64,000 bases of DNA from an uncultured Candidatus Binatia bacterium. GTDB lineage: Bacteria > Desulfobacterota > Binatia > UBA9968 > JAJDTQ01. The stretch is taken from positions 3,815,001 to 3,879,000 of the forward strand of contig OY282432.1 in assembly GCA_958295985.1 (NCBI GenBank), written 5' to 3'. The notes under the pieces were generated by a model that saw nothing but the letters and a program-made list of their open reading frames with translations, was not told the DNA's origin and made no database searches. Position numbers and translations under genes: made by a program. Positions 1 through 9,462 of the stretch are shown here, in pieces (positions within the stretch are counted from its first letter, which is position 1; each line of letters opens with the position of its first letter).

Positions 1-2180
1 CGAGCGTGTACCTCCGCCAAAGCGTCGTGCAGGGACTTTCCATACCCCAACGCCTCGTGGATCGGTGCGTTGAAACCGTACAGCACACGAAGCTTGAATT
101 GGTATGGGCATTCGAAGAAGTACTTGAGATTGGAAAAAGAAAACACTACGTTGGTGATGCTGGATCGTGGAGTGGGCGGCAAACGCTTGCGCCCGGAGTA
201 ATCAGGAGGACGGCGTTTCACGTGCTTCGATACGAGAACGTCTTCCCAGAATTCGGACGACTTCACATACCGATTGTTCTTCCCTGCAACAGGCGCCCAC
301 GTCAGATGGAGAAACTTTTGACTTCTGGTCAGGGCTACGTAGAACAGTCGGCGTTCATCCTCCACGGTCCCCTCGAAACGAGGCTGACCCTTGACTCCGT
401 TTCGAGGGATCAGGTGCCAAACGTTTTTCCCTCCGATCTTTGGAGCTGGGAATCGGTTGCGGAGTAGTGCAGGTACGAACACCACAGGCCACTGCATGCC
501 CTTGGCTTGATGCACCGTCATGATCTTTACTGCATCCGGATTCGCATACTGGTTATCCTGCCAACCCTCCGGATAGGCATCTTCAGCCCGATGGTGGAGG
601 AAGTTCGCAAACGCTTCATATTTCTCTACAGGTTTCGAGTGATAGTGAATGGTCTCGAAGTCCGTAATGATCTGGCTGAATTTCCCAAGATTATAGAGGA
701 CGATTTCGCCTCGGTTGCCCGGAATCCGTTCCTCACGAACACCGGACTTTTCAAGGAAGTTGATAAACACCCGTTGAATGGAGTATTGCCCCCAACGTTT
801 CTGGTCCGGGTCGGTCAGCGCAGCCTTGGCCGTTACGAGATCCTGGATAGCGGCGGACAGTTCATCGGGCTCGACACCCAGACCTGCCTCGGTCCAGGCA
901 TCCTCCACGTCATCTTCATCGACATCGTCACGGCCACCAATGAAGTAGAAGAGTTGCCTAGCTGCTTCCGCCTCCGCCGTTCCAAAGAGATTGTTCATCC
1001 CGGTCACAACGAACGGCACCCCGGCAGCGCGGAGTGTCTCGGTGATCGGCTCAGCATTGGTTCGGACGCTACGGAGAAGAACCGCCATGTCGGACCAGGA
1101 AAGACCGCGTTCTTCTCCGCTCTCCCGGAAGGCAACTCCCCGTAAAGTCCGAGCGGTTTCTGCAATGTGGCATGCCTCTTCTTCAGGCGTTTTGAACGAG
1201 AGCGCAACGATGTCTCCGGACTCATATTTCTGAGCGCCCGTCGGCTTCATCGCTTTGGGAAGGCGTTTCGTATTCTTTTCGATGAACGGGCGCGCTGTCC
1301 TGACGATCCCTTCGCTCGATCGGAAATTCTCCTCAAGTGGGATCGGTTTTACCGAAGGGTAGCGATCGGCAAACGTCAATATGTTCTCGACATCGCTGCC
1401 GCGCCACTGGTAGATGGTCTGGTCGTCGTCCCCGACCACGCAGATGCGCGCGCCGAGTTCATGGAGAGACCAGACGATGGCCTCCTGCACGGGGTTTACA
1501 TCCTGATATTCGTCAACGATGACGTACTTGATGCGTTCGGCCAATCGCTCGCGGAGGCCTCTCTCGTTGGTCAGGACATCGACCGCGACTTCGAGAATCG
1601 AGGAATAGTCGAGATAGCTCCGCTTGTCCAGGAGATCACGATATGTATCCAGTCCTTCAAAGACGGAGCAGTTGGCGAGATTGGCGTCATCAAGCTCAGC
1701 TTCACGGAGGATCGAAAGAGCCGAGATGAAGCGATCCGTATCCATATATCGGCGGAGGGTTTTTCCGTTGAGGTCCGTAGAAGTGGTCAAACCGCTCTGC
1801 TTGCTATGACGATCGACACATAGCGCCTGCTGGACCTCATTCAGCACTTCATACTTGAGATACTTTGGCACCTCGCTTTTGATTAGATCCAGAGCAAATG
1901 CATGGATGGTGCCGATGAACATTTCCGCGACGCCGTTGAACTCTCCCAGTTTTTCTTTGATGCGGGTGACGATCCGCTCTTTGAGCTCCGCGGCCGCCTT
2001 GTCGGTGAACGTGAAGGCAACGATGTTGGCTGGCACGAGGTGATCTACACCTTTCGGGTCCAGCAAATGCACCACGCGGCGGGCTACGACCTCCGTCTTC
2101 CCGGATCCCGCGCATGCTATGAGCTGGAGGTTGTCGCCACTGTGCCGGATGGCTTTCCGTTGAGATGGGGTAAGTTGCAT
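1..2180 (-). CDS. UvrD/Rep-family DNA helicase with C-terminal RecB-like nuclease domain (3' end outside window)
   Basis: Reading back from an ATG at 2180, the frame stays open to the window edge, giving about 726 residues without the C-terminus. Superfamily 1 helicase motifs appear in order: motif I ACAGSGKTEVV near residue 21, a FTFTDKAA segment (Ia), motif II VIVDEYQDVNP followed by GDDDQTIYQWRG, motif V MTVHQAKGMQWP and motif VI VALTRSQ. Near the truncated end the pattern YFFECPYQFKLR with GKSLHDAL resembles the start of the PD-(D/E)xK domain fused to AddB/RecB/Cas4-like helicase-nucleases. Such proteins unwind and process DNA ends in repair or defence; the exact role here is not determinable. 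The start is the first ATG before motif I; the upstream Shine-Dalgarno sequence is weak. The nuclease catalytic residues lie beyond the window. Confidence 0.88.
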   Translation of the reverse strand, partial: MQLTPSQRKAIRHSGDNLQLIACAGSGKTEVVARRVVHLLDPKGVDHLVPANIVAFTFTDKAAAELKERIVTRIKEKLGEFNGVAEMFIGTIHAFALDLIKSEVPKYLKYEVLNEVQQALCVDRHSKQSGLTTSTDLNGKTLRRYMDTDRFISALSILREAELDDANLANCSVFEGLDTYRDLLDKRSYLDYSSILEVAVDVLTNERGLRERLAERIKYVIVDEYQDVNPVQEAIVWSLHELGARICVVGDDDQTIYQWRGSDVENILTFADRYPSVKPIPLEENFRSSEGIVRTARPFIEKNTKRLPKAMKPTGAQKYESGDIVALSFKTPEEEACHIAETARTLRGVAFRESGEERGLSWSDMAVLLRSVRTNAEPITETLRAAGVPFVVTGMNNLFGTAEAEAARQLFYFIGGRDDVDEDDVEDAWTEAGLGVEPDELSAAIQDLVTAKAALTDPDQKRWGQYSIQRVFINFLEKSGVREERIPGNRGEIVLYNLGKFSQIITDFETIHYHSKPVEKYEAFANFLHHRAEDAYPEGWQDNQYANPDAVKIMTVHQAKGMQWPVVFVPALLRNRFPAPKIGGKNVWHLIPRNGVKGQPRFEGTVEDERRLFYVALTRSQKFLHLTWAPVAGKNNRYVKSSEFWEDVLVSKHVKRRPPDYSGRKRLPPTPRSSITNVVFSFSNLKYFFECPYQFKLRVLYGFNAPIHEALGYGKSLHDALAEVHA

Positions 2181-2545
2181 TTGCCTTTGTCCCTATCGGC
2201 TGAACCCGATTCGGCCGCGCGCTCCGCACTCTGTATGGGAGTCGGATTGCTGATTGCACTGACCCGGCCTCGATACCGGATCGCGCGGATCAGCATAGGC
2301 GCGCGGGTTGAATCAATATATGAGAATTCCGGTTACCGGCCAACCCTTCCCCCGACCGGCCGTCCCCGGCCTCTTGGCGCGCCTGCCGCCACACCGACAA
2401 CTCACCGTGTTGCCTCACTGAGTTCCCGGAACGGAACATCACCAAGCATCGTATTTGCGGGTAAGGCTGATGGTCTTTGGCATGGGCGCCATAGGCGCAT
2501 CCAAGGGGCGTTTTCGTCGTAATTACGGACTCCAGCCGCCCTCCT
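2181..2545. other. Intergenic stretch without recognised gene
   Basis: About 365 bases lie between the start of the helicase gene and the 3' end of the amidohydrolase gene, both on the minus strand. The helicase promoter must lie here, but no convincing -35/-10 pair, repeat, RNA gene or terminator hairpin with a T-tract was seen. Open frames here are short and lack recognisable motifs. Confidence 0.5.
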
Positions 2546-4225
2546 TCACGCCCCGTTTCGCAACAGCTTCCCGGCGCATTCCCCGGTGGGGGCGCCGTCC
2601 TCCAGCGTCACCTGTCCGTTGACGAGAACGGTGCGGATGCCGTCCGCCTGCTGGACCAGCCGGGCCGCGCCGCCGGGGAAGTCGTGCATCAACTCGGGCT
2701 CCCGAGGCGCCACGGTGGCGGGATCGAACACGACCACGTCCGCGGCCATGCCGGGCTGGAGCAGGCCGCGGTCGGTGATGCCGCAGATCTCGGCCTGCAT
2801 GGACGTGAGCTTGCGGACGCCCTCCTCCAGGGTCAGGTCGCCGCGCTCCCTTACGTACTTGGCCAGCAGCAGGGTGCAGTAGCCGAAGCCCGCGTCGATG
2901 GCCACGTGGGCGCCGGCGTCGGACTGCCCCAGCACGGTGTAGGGACTCGACACGATGGTCCCCACGGCGTCGGCGTCCCCGTTGGTGTGCGCGGTCTGGA
3001 AACCCGTCTCCAGGTCTTCCTCCAGGCACAGGTCCAGGAACGCGTCCAGCACGTCCTTTCCCTGGGAGCGGGCGTAGTCCGCCACGTTGCCGCCCTTGAG
3101 ATGCACGTTCTTCTCGCGCGCCGGCTTGACGATGTAGACCAGCTCCCAGCGCTTGTGGAAGGCGGCCGGCTTGGGATCCTCCACCACCTCCCAGCGAAGC
3201 TTTTTCCGCACTTCCGGGTCCTGAAACGCCGCCCGGCGCTCCGCCATGGGACTGAACATGAGCCCGCGCCAGGTGGGGAACTCATCGAACTCCTGGCCGT
3301 CGATGAGGTTGAAGCGGTTGTTGAAGGGCCGGACGTTGGTGTTGGCCCAGGCCTGCGCGCCCCGCTCGAAACCTTCCACGGTGGCGTCGAGCAGCTCGCG
3401 CCACTCGTCGGGCTTGGACCACCGGTGGAGGATGGAGTTCCACACCACCGGACGGCCGGTGCGCAGGGAAAAGTCCGCCAGGGACGCCACTCGCGCCGCG
3501 TTCTGGGACGCCGAGCTCATCTGGATCACCCCCCGCTTCAAGTCCGCGAGCACCTGCCCCAGGGCTTCCAGCTCGTCCCACTCCGCCAGCCGGCTGGGCA
3601 GGGGCGCGCCGTCCTCGCGGAAGTGCCGCTCGTTGCGGTTGGTGGAGAAGCCCAGCAGCCCGGCCTTCAGCGCCTCCCGCAAGAGGGCCTGCATGGCCGC
3701 GACCTCGTCCGCGGTGGCGGCGCGTTTGATGGCGTCGTCCCCCATGACGTACTGGCGCAGCGGACAGTGGCCCACCAGCATGCCGACGTTCAGCGCCGGC
3801 CGCATGGCCTCCACCGCGTTCATGTAGCCGGCCATGTCGGTCCAGCTCCATTCCACCGCGCGCCGCAGCAGCTCGATGTCCATGCCTTCGACGTGGGAGA
3901 AGGTCTGGAGCAGGATGTCGCGGTCCTCGGGCTTGCACGGCGCCAGGCTCAGGCCGCAGTTGCCCGTGACGATGCTGGTAACGCCGTGATAGCACGAGCT
4001 GGTCACCTGCGGGTCCCACAGCAACTGGGCGTCCATGTGGGTGTGGCCGTCGATGAAGCCGGGCGCCGCCACGAGCCCATCGCCGTCCGCCTCGCGATGG
4101 GCGGGGCCGGCCTTGCCGCCCACCTGCCGGAGCGTTCCTCCCTCAATGGCCACGTCCCCGGTGTAACCGGGCTTTCCCGAGCCGTCACAGATGGTCGCGC
4201 CGCGAATCACCATATCGTACGCCAT
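2546..4225 (-). CDS. N-acyl-D-amino-acid deacylase-like amidohydrolase
   Basis: The 559-residue protein belongs to the D-aminoacylase/dihydroorotase-like amidohydrolase superfamily, cytosolic zinc hydrolases that cleave amide or cyclic amide bonds. Visible signatures are the N-terminal beta-sandwich start DMVIRGATICDGSG, the metal-binding HTHMD (His61 and His63), the GNCG cysteine (about residue 90) typical of D-aminoacylases, and the late GQSDAGAH segment carrying the catalytic Asp. The usual metal His after the cysteine is not obvious: VIQMSS stands where many relatives have a His. A GAGGAGG ribosome site lies about 8 nt before the ATG. It follows the TPP enzyme by 21 nt and is probably the last gene of the minus-strand catabolic operon. 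The true substrate is unknown. Confidence 0.85.
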   Translation of the reverse strand: MAYDMVIRGATICDGSGKPGYTGDVAIEGGTLRQVGGKAGPAHREADGDGLVAAPGFIDGHTHMDAQLLWDPQVTSSCYHGVTSIVTGNCGLSLAPCKPEDRDILLQTFSHVEGMDIELLRRAVEWSWTDMAGYMNAVEAMRPALNVGMLVGHCPLRQYVMGDDAIKRAATADEVAAMQALLREALKAGLLGFSTNRNERHFREDGAPLPSRLAEWDELEALGQVLADLKRGVIQMSSASQNAARVASLADFSLRTGRPVVWNSILHRWSKPDEWRELLDATVEGFERGAQAWANTNVRPFNNRFNLIDGQEFDEFPTWRGLMFSPMAERRAAFQDPEVRKKLRWEVVEDPKPAAFHKRWELVYIVKPAREKNVHLKGGNVADYARSQGKDVLDAFLDLCLEEDLETGFQTAHTNGDADAVGTIVSSPYTVLGQSDAGAHVAIDAGFGYCTLLLAKYVRERGDLTLEEGVRKLTSMQAEICGITDRGLLQPGMAADVVVFDPATVAPREPELMHDFPGGAARLVQQADGIRTVLVNGQVTLEDGAPTGECAGKLLRNGA

Positions 4226-4246
4226 GACGAATCCTCCTCACTGTCG

Positions 4247-5986
4247 TTAGATCGCCTGAATGATGACATCCACCAGGGCCGGCTTGCGCTCTTCCTTGAC
4301 CACCGCCAGCGCCCGCCTGACCGCGGGCTGAATGTCCGCGGGATCCTCCACCGGGCCCTCGCTGTACACGCCGAAGGACTTGGCCAAGGTGGCGAAGTCC
4401 ACCGGCGGCGTTTCCATGCGCATGCCGATGCCCTTGTTCTCTACCGGACGGCTGCGCGCCACCGCCACCCGCTCCTGGTGTTCCTCGTCGTTATAGTAGG
4501 TGCGGTTGTTGGTCATGATCATGAGCAGCGGCACGCTGTAGCTGGCCGCGGTCCACAAGGCGCTGTTGGTAAAGAGCAGGTCGCCGTCCCGCTGCAGGTC
4601 GATGCAGACCGTACCGGTGTCCCGAAGTCCCAGGGCCGCGCCCACGGACGCACCGGGAGCATAGCCCAGGCCGCCGCCGCCGTAGCCGCCCAGGAACGCG
4701 TTGGGCTTCTCCCAGGTCCACAACCGCCGCGGCCAGCCGCGAAAGGACCCGGCCACCAGCGTCCAGTCCTCGTCCTTGATGACCTCCCAGATCTCCTGGG
4801 ACATGCGCGGCGGCGAGATCGGGCTTTCGTCCCAGCGCTTCCGTAGCACCGCCTGACTCTCCTCGCGGATCTCCCGGTGACGCCGCTCCAGTGTCCGGCA
4901 GCGGTCCTCCAGCACCGCCTGCGCCGGGCCGCCCCGTCGCCGGACCGCCTCGGTCAGGGCGGGCACGAACACCGAGCTGTCGGCGAGGATGGGCAGGTCC
5001 ACGGGCGACAGCTCCATGTACTCGGTGGACCAGCTCTTGATGGCGAAATCCGCCAGCGTCACGTTGATGATGCGGCAGCCGGGCTGAAACGCGGGCACGG
5101 ACGTCTGGGTCCTGGCGTCGTGCCGGTGCAGCGCGCCGAACAGGTCCATGACGTCCAGACCCAGGATGACGTCGGCCTCGGCCACCAGTTCCTTCTCCCT
5201 GCCGCTGAGGTCCAGGGGATGCGTGTTGGGGAAGTTGTGGCGCGCGCCCCGGTCCACCACCGCCGCTCCCAGGGCTTCCGCCAGTTCCACCAGCGACAAC
5301 ATGGACTGGGGATTCCGGCCCATGTAGTCGGCGATGATCAGCGGGTTCTCGGCGCCGCACAGCCACGCCGCGGCCTCCTCGATGGCGCCCTGCTCGGCCT
5401 GGAGCGGCGCCGGCGGCCGGAAGCGGTCCGGAGCGGGCACGGCCATGGCCTCCGGCAGCCGCGCCTCCTGCAGGTCGAGATCGAAGCACAGATAGACCGG
5501 CCCCTTGGGCTCGGTCATGGCCACCCGGTAGCCCCGCAGGATGGAGTTGGGCAACGCCCCCAGGCTCATGGGCTGGTCGTCCAGCTTGACGATGTCGCGC
5601 ACGAAATTGCCCTGCACCAGCGCGGTGTGGATCCAGTCGATCCAGGGCCTCCTCTTGGTGGTGTCCATGGGCCCGGTGCCCCCCAGCACCAGCACCGGCG
5701 CCTTGTCGCACCAGGCGTTGTAGATGGCCATGGCGGCGTGCTGGAGACCCACCACGTCGTGCACGATGGCGGCCATGGGCTCGCCGGTGGCCTTGGCATA
5801 GCCGTGGGCCACGGACACGGCGATCTCCTCGTGGCAGCACACGATGATCTCCGGGTTCTTGTTGTGGTTATAGTTCACCAGCGAATCGTGGATGCCCCGA
5901 AAGCTCGCCCCCGGGTTGAGAGCCGCGTACTTGATCCCCAGGCTCTTGAGCATGTCGATGATGATATCCGAGCCGTATTCCGCCAT
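4247..5986 (-). CDS. Thiamine pyrophosphate-dependent enzyme, acetolactate synthase/benzoylformate decarboxylase-like
   Basis: A 579-residue TPP enzyme with the three-domain pattern: an N-terminal pyrimidine-binding domain with the conserved catalytic Glu in CCHEEIAVSVAHGYAK, a central domain, and a C-terminal diphosphate-binding domain whose GDG...NN motif reads RDGDLLFTNS to MTNNRTYYND. These enzymes decarboxylate or ligate 2-keto acids; the neighbouring enoyl-CoA hydratase and CoA transferases suggest a role in organic-acid degradation, but the substrate cannot be read off. A GTG start 24 nt upstream is possible, but AGGAG sits directly before the internal ATG at 5986, which is chosen. It is 21 nt upstream of the amidohydrolase gene and separated from the hydratase gene by a spacer with an inverted repeat. 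Confidence 0.87.
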   Translation of the reverse strand: MAEYGSDIIIDMLKSLGIKYAALNPGASFRGIHDSLVNYNHNKNPEIIVCCHEEIAVSVAHGYAKATGEPMAAIVHDVVGLQHAAMAIYNAWCDKAPVLVLGGTGPMDTTKRRPWIDWIHTALVQGNFVRDIVKLDDQPMSLGALPNSILRGYRVAMTEPKGPVYLCFDLDLQEARLPEAMAVPAPDRFRPPAPLQAEQGAIEEAAAWLCGAENPLIIADYMGRNPQSMLSLVELAEALGAAVVDRGARHNFPNTHPLDLSGREKELVAEADVILGLDVMDLFGALHRHDARTQTSVPAFQPGCRIINVTLADFAIKSWSTEYMELSPVDLPILADSSVFVPALTEAVRRRGGPAQAVLEDRCRTLERRHREIREESQAVLRKRWDESPISPPRMSQEIWEVIKDEDWTLVAGSFRGWPRRLWTWEKPNAFLGGYGGGGLGYAPGASVGAALGLRDTGTVCIDLQRDGDLLFTNSALWTAASYSVPLLMIMTNNRTYYNDEEHQERVAVARSRPVENKGIGMRMETPPVDFATLAKSFGVYSEGPVEDPADIQPAVRRALAVVKEERKPALVDVIIQAI

Positions 5987-6025
5987 GTCATCTCCTGTCT
6001 TCGAGGCCACGGTTGCCTGCGCTGT

Positions 6026-6127
6026 CCTTCGATTTCGCTTCGCTGCGCTCGGGACGAACGGTGGCGTGACCCCCCATCTCCATCCGTCCCGAGCGCAGCT
6101 TCGCGTGAGCGGAGCGAAGTCGAAGGG
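6026..6127. repeat. Inverted repeat of a dispersed element
   Basis: The spacer between the hydratase and TPP-enzyme genes carries two oppositely oriented copies of a sequence starting CCTTCGATTTCGCTTCG and running to GGGACGAACGG. The left arm is at about 6026-6061 and the right arm at about 6084-6127. A related single copy lies at 48742-48789. Such palindromic intergenic elements are common in many bacterial genomes (REP-like). The transcript could fold into a long hairpin that would modulate expression between operon genes. Confidence 0.7.
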
Positions 6128-6130
6128 CGG

Positions 6131-6922
6131 TCATTGTCCGCGCCACTGCGGCGCACGCTTCTCCACGAAGGCCCGTGCTCCTTCCTTGATATCCTCGGTG
6201 GTCCTCAGCAGCGCCGACAGGTCGGTCTCCAGGCGCAGGCCGTCGTCCAGCGACATCTCGTAGCCCTCGCGTACCGCCTCCTTGGCGAACACCACGGCCA
6301 CCGGCGCCCTGGCGGCAATGGCCCGGGCGTACTCCTCGGCCGCGGCCATGAGCCCATCCCGCGGCACCACCTTGTTCACCAGGCCGATGCGGCAGGCCTC
6401 CTCGGCGTCGATGACGCTGCCGGTGAGGATCAGCTCCAGCGCCTTGCCGAGTCCCACCACCCGTGACAGACGCTGGGTGCCGCCGCTCCCCGGGATCATG
6501 CCGCGGGAGACCTCCGGAAGGCCCACCCTGGCGCCTTCCACCGCCACCCGGATGTCGCATGCCAGCGCCAGTTCGCAGCCGCCGCCCAGAGCGAAGCCGT
6601 TGATGGCGGCAATCACCGGTTTGTTGAGCCGGGCGATCATCTCGGTGTCGCTGATCTCCATCTTCGCCTGCCGCGCGGCCACCACGCCGACCTGCTCCTG
6701 GGCCGCCTCCTTGAGGTCCCGGCCCGCGGAGAACGACCGCTCCCCCACGCCGGTCAGGATCACCACCCGTACCTCCGGGTCAGCCCGAATGGCCGTGACC
6801 GCGTGGATGAGGTCCTCGCGCATACGCCGGTTGCGCGCGTTCAGCACCTCCGGACGGTTGAGCGTGACGTAGGCGATGCCCTCCTTACGTTCGAACAGGA
6901 TGGCCTGATATTGATGATCCAT
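6131..6922 (-). CDS. Enoyl-CoA hydratase/isomerase (crotonase) family
   Basis: A crotonase-fold protein of 263 residues. The oxyanion-hole signatures are visible in FSAGRDLKE and NGFALGGGCELALACD. Both glutamates used by classical hydratases are present, in LPEVSRGMIPGSGGTQRL and in ALELILTG, so water addition to a 2-enoyl-CoA is likely. Substrate specificity is unknown. The ATG at 6922 is preferred over the one at 6967 because AGAGGAG lies about 11 nt before it and the protein then begins like other family members. It lies 94 nt after the double CoA transferase on the same strand, consistent with processing of a CoA thioester made by that enzyme. Confidence 0.92.
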   Translation of the reverse strand: MDHQYQAILFERKEGIAYVTLNRPEVLNARNRRMREDLIHAVTAIRADPEVRVVILTGVGERSFSAGRDLKEAAQEQVGVVAARQAKMEISDTEMIARLNKPVIAAINGFALGGGCELALACDIRVAVEGARVGLPEVSRGMIPGSGGTQRLSRVVGLGKALELILTGSVIDAEEACRIGLVNKVVPRDGLMAAAEEYARAIAARAPVAVVFAKEAVREGYEMSLDDGLRLETDLSALLRTTEDIKEGARAFVEKRAPQWRGQ

Positions 6923-7016
6923 GTTGCTGCTTGCTCCTCTCCGCGTCGATTCCGTCATCTCGTCCACTGCCCTTCACGCGCCGTTGCCCGCTCTCCCCGC
7001 GCCGGTGGGGCCGGCG

Positions 7017-9434
7017 TCAAAAGGCCCCGGCGGCCTCCAGGCCGCGAATCTCCTCGTCGGACAGTCCGAGCAGTCCGTTCAGGACCGCGTGGGTGTCCTG
7101 ACCCAGCAGGGGGGCGTGCCGGCGTATCTCTCCCGGTGTCTCGGAGAGTTTCATCACGATGCCCGGCAGCGTGAGACGGCCCTGGCGCGGATGCTCGTGC
7201 TCGACGACGGAGCCGCGGCTCCGCAAGTGCGGGTCGGCGACCAGGGTGGCGCCGTCGGACACCATGCCCGCGGTCACGCCATGGGCCTGAAGCGCCTCCA
7301 TGACCTCGCGCGGACTCCGCCGCCGGGTCCACTCCGACACCCGTTCATCCAGGGCCGCGGCGTGGGTCAACCGTCCGTCCAGCGCGGCGAACCGCTCGTC
7401 CCCCAACGCGGCAGGATTCTCCATCGCTTCGCGCAGCCGCTGCCACTCGGCATCGTCCCCCACCGAGATCACACACCACGCGTCGTCGCCCCGGCAGGGG
7501 TAACAGCCGTGGGGGGCGCGCCGGCGGCTGCCGTTTCCCAAAGGCCCGGAAGCGCGTCCATTGACCAACCCGTCCAGCAGCGCCGGCCCGATGAGCGATG
7601 CCGTGACCTCGCCCTGGGCGATGTCGATGAACTGCCCCTCCCCCGTGGCGGCCCGGTGATGCAGCGCCGCCATCAGCACGAAGGCCATGTGAACGGAGAC
7701 GATGTAGTCGGGGTAGGAGGTCTGCGACCCCACGGGCGCGCCGCCGTCGGGATGATTCCACAAATGGGTCATGCCGGAAAACGGCATCAGGCTGGGCCCC
7801 CAGGTCACGTAGTCCTTCCGGGGGCCGGTGGTGCCCAGTCCCTGAAGCCGGATCATGATGAGGTCGGGTTTTACCGCCCTGAGCTCTTCGTAGCCCAGGC
7901 CGAGCCGGTCCATGACTCCGACGCTGAAGTTCTCCACCACCACGTCGCTCATGGCGACGATGCGGCGCGTCACCTCCCTGCCCTCTTCCGACTTGAGGTT
8001 GGCGGTGATCGACAGCTTGTTCCGGTTGTGGTCGGCAAAGGGCAGCGACGCTTCCACGTCCTTGTTCCCCTCGCGGATGCGCCAAGTGTCGGGCCGCGCC
8101 CGGGACTCGATCTTGACTACCTCGGCCCCGAAGTAGGCGAGCTGCATCGTGCCGTAGGGTCCGGCGACCATGTGGGTGAAGTCCGCCACACGGATGCCCG
8201 CCAATGGCAGTCCCCCCGGCGCCGCTCCGTTCCCCGTCGCAGGCGCGGCCCGCGGCACGTGGTTCCACGCCAGGTCCGCCCCATCAAGCAGCTCCCGGTC
8301 ATGCTCTCCCACCGCGGGAGCGTGGTGCCGGAACCGCCAGGACTCGGTCTTGTAGGCCCGTCCCGGAAACTCCATGGGACCGAGCCGCGGGTGCACCGTA
8401 TCGACAACGAAGCCCCGGGACCGGATGTGGCGGTCCCGCACAAACTCGAGCGGCGTGTTCACCGGGGCGCACGGGATGTGGCAGCCTTGCAACTCCTCGT
8501 AGACCTTTTCCTTGGGAAGCTCCGCCAGGACCCCTGAAACCACTCGGTCCACCTCCGCCACGTGGGCGCGGCGATAGACCGGGTCCGCGAACTCGTGGCC
8601 CGTCAGCGCCTCCGGCCGCCCCAGCCAGTCCACGAACCGGTCCCATGCCCCCACCTGGGAATTGGTCACGAAGATGTGCACGAAGCCGTCCCGGCAGCGG
8701 TAGATGGTGCCGGGGGCGGCGAAGCGGTGCTGCGTGCCGTCCCGGCGCGGGTGCACCCCCGTGGAAGCGGAACGCGACACCGTGTTCTCCATGGCCGCGA
8801 GGCAGTCCATCATCGAAACGTCGATGTGCTGCCCCGTGCCGCCCTGCCGCACGTGCCACAGCGCCATGAGGACGGCCAGGGCGGCGTGGGCCGAGCCCAC
8901 CAGGAACGCCTGCGCGCCCGGCGCGTTCACCGGCGGCGACGACGGTTTGCCGCTTGCGTACATAAGCCCGCCCATGGCGAAGGCCACCAGCTCGGACCAG
9001 CGAAACCCGCTGTACGGCCCGGTTTGACCGAATGCCGTGATGGCCGCGTGGACCAGCCCCGGGTTGACCGTCCGCAAATCATCGTATCCCAGCCCCATGC
9101 CCGCCAGGGTCCCAGGTGCGGCGCACTCTACCACCACGTCCGCGGTTCGGGCCAGGCTCCGGACGCGGTCCCGGCCCGCTTCGGTGTCGAGATCCGCGGT
9201 GACGCTCTTCTTGTTGGCGTTGAAGTAGAGGAAGGGAAGGCTTCGGTCGGGTCCCGGCCGGTCGTCCTTGAACGGGGGCTCGCTGCGGGACGGGCAGCCC
9301 CCGGGCGGTTCCACCTTGACCACCTCGGCGCCGAAGTCCGCCAGGAGCTTGCCGCAGTACTGGCCCGCGGCCCCCGCCAGTTCCAGGACCCTCACGCCAT
9401 CCAGCGCTTGTGGTGCGGTTTGCGGCTCCGCCAT
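7017..9434 (-). CDS. Double-domain class III (CaiB/BaiF) CoA transferase
   Basis: At 805 residues this is twice the usual size: two complete class III CoA-transferase units are joined, residues about 10-395 and 408-805. Each half begins with the family pattern (GVRVLELAG...GAEVVKVE and GIRVADFTH...GAEVVKIE). The catalytic Asp position of formyl-CoA transferase is Asp210 (DVSMMD) in the first half but Glu609 (DIAQGE) in the second. Class III enzymes act as intertwined dimers, so the fusion would create a built-in heterodimer. It lies 28 nt after the citrate synthase-like gene. The same two halves occur as separate overlapping genes at 19857-22267. Donor and acceptor acids are unknown. The Shine-Dalgarno sequence is weak. 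Confidence 0.9.
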   Translation of the reverse strand: MAEPQTAPQALDGVRVLELAGAAGQYCGKLLADFGAEVVKVEPPGGCPSRSEPPFKDDRPGPDRSLPFLYFNANKKSVTADLDTEAGRDRVRSLARTADVVVECAAPGTLAGMGLGYDDLRTVNPGLVHAAITAFGQTGPYSGFRWSELVAFAMGGLMYASGKPSSPPVNAPGAQAFLVGSAHAALAVLMALWHVRQGGTGQHIDVSMMDCLAAMENTVSRSASTGVHPRRDGTQHRFAAPGTIYRCRDGFVHIFVTNSQVGAWDRFVDWLGRPEALTGHEFADPVYRRAHVAEVDRVVSGVLAELPKEKVYEELQGCHIPCAPVNTPLEFVRDRHIRSRGFVVDTVHPRLGPMEFPGRAYKTESWRFRHHAPAVGEHDRELLDGADLAWNHVPRAAPATGNGAAPGGLPLAGIRVADFTHMVAGPYGTMQLAYFGAEVVKIESRARPDTWRIREGNKDVEASLPFADHNRNKLSITANLKSEEGREVTRRIVAMSDVVVENFSVGVMDRLGLGYEELRAVKPDLIMIRLQGLGTTGPRKDYVTWGPSLMPFSGMTHLWNHPDGGAPVGSQTSYPDYIVSVHMAFVLMAALHHRAATGEGQFIDIAQGEVTASLIGPALLDGLVNGRASGPLGNGSRRRAPHGCYPCRGDDAWCVISVGDDAEWQRLREAMENPAALGDERFAALDGRLTHAAALDERVSEWTRRRSPREVMEALQAHGVTAGMVSDGATLVADPHLRSRGSVVEHEHPRQGRLTLPGIVMKLSETPGEIRRHAPLLGQDTHAVLNGLLGLSDEEIRGLEAAGAF

Positions 9435-9462
9435 GGGTCCGACCGTTTGGCGCCCCTGCCGA

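Noticed and set aside
6-2522. Several plus-strand frames opposite the helicase gene
   Set aside because: The minus strand carries clear helicase motifs over the whole interval, so the plus frames are shadows.
2684-6466. Long plus-strand open frames (up to 720 codons)
   Set aside because: They run opposite to well-supported minus-strand genes and have the low-complexity His/Gly/Arg-rich composition typical of antisense frames in GC-rich DNA.
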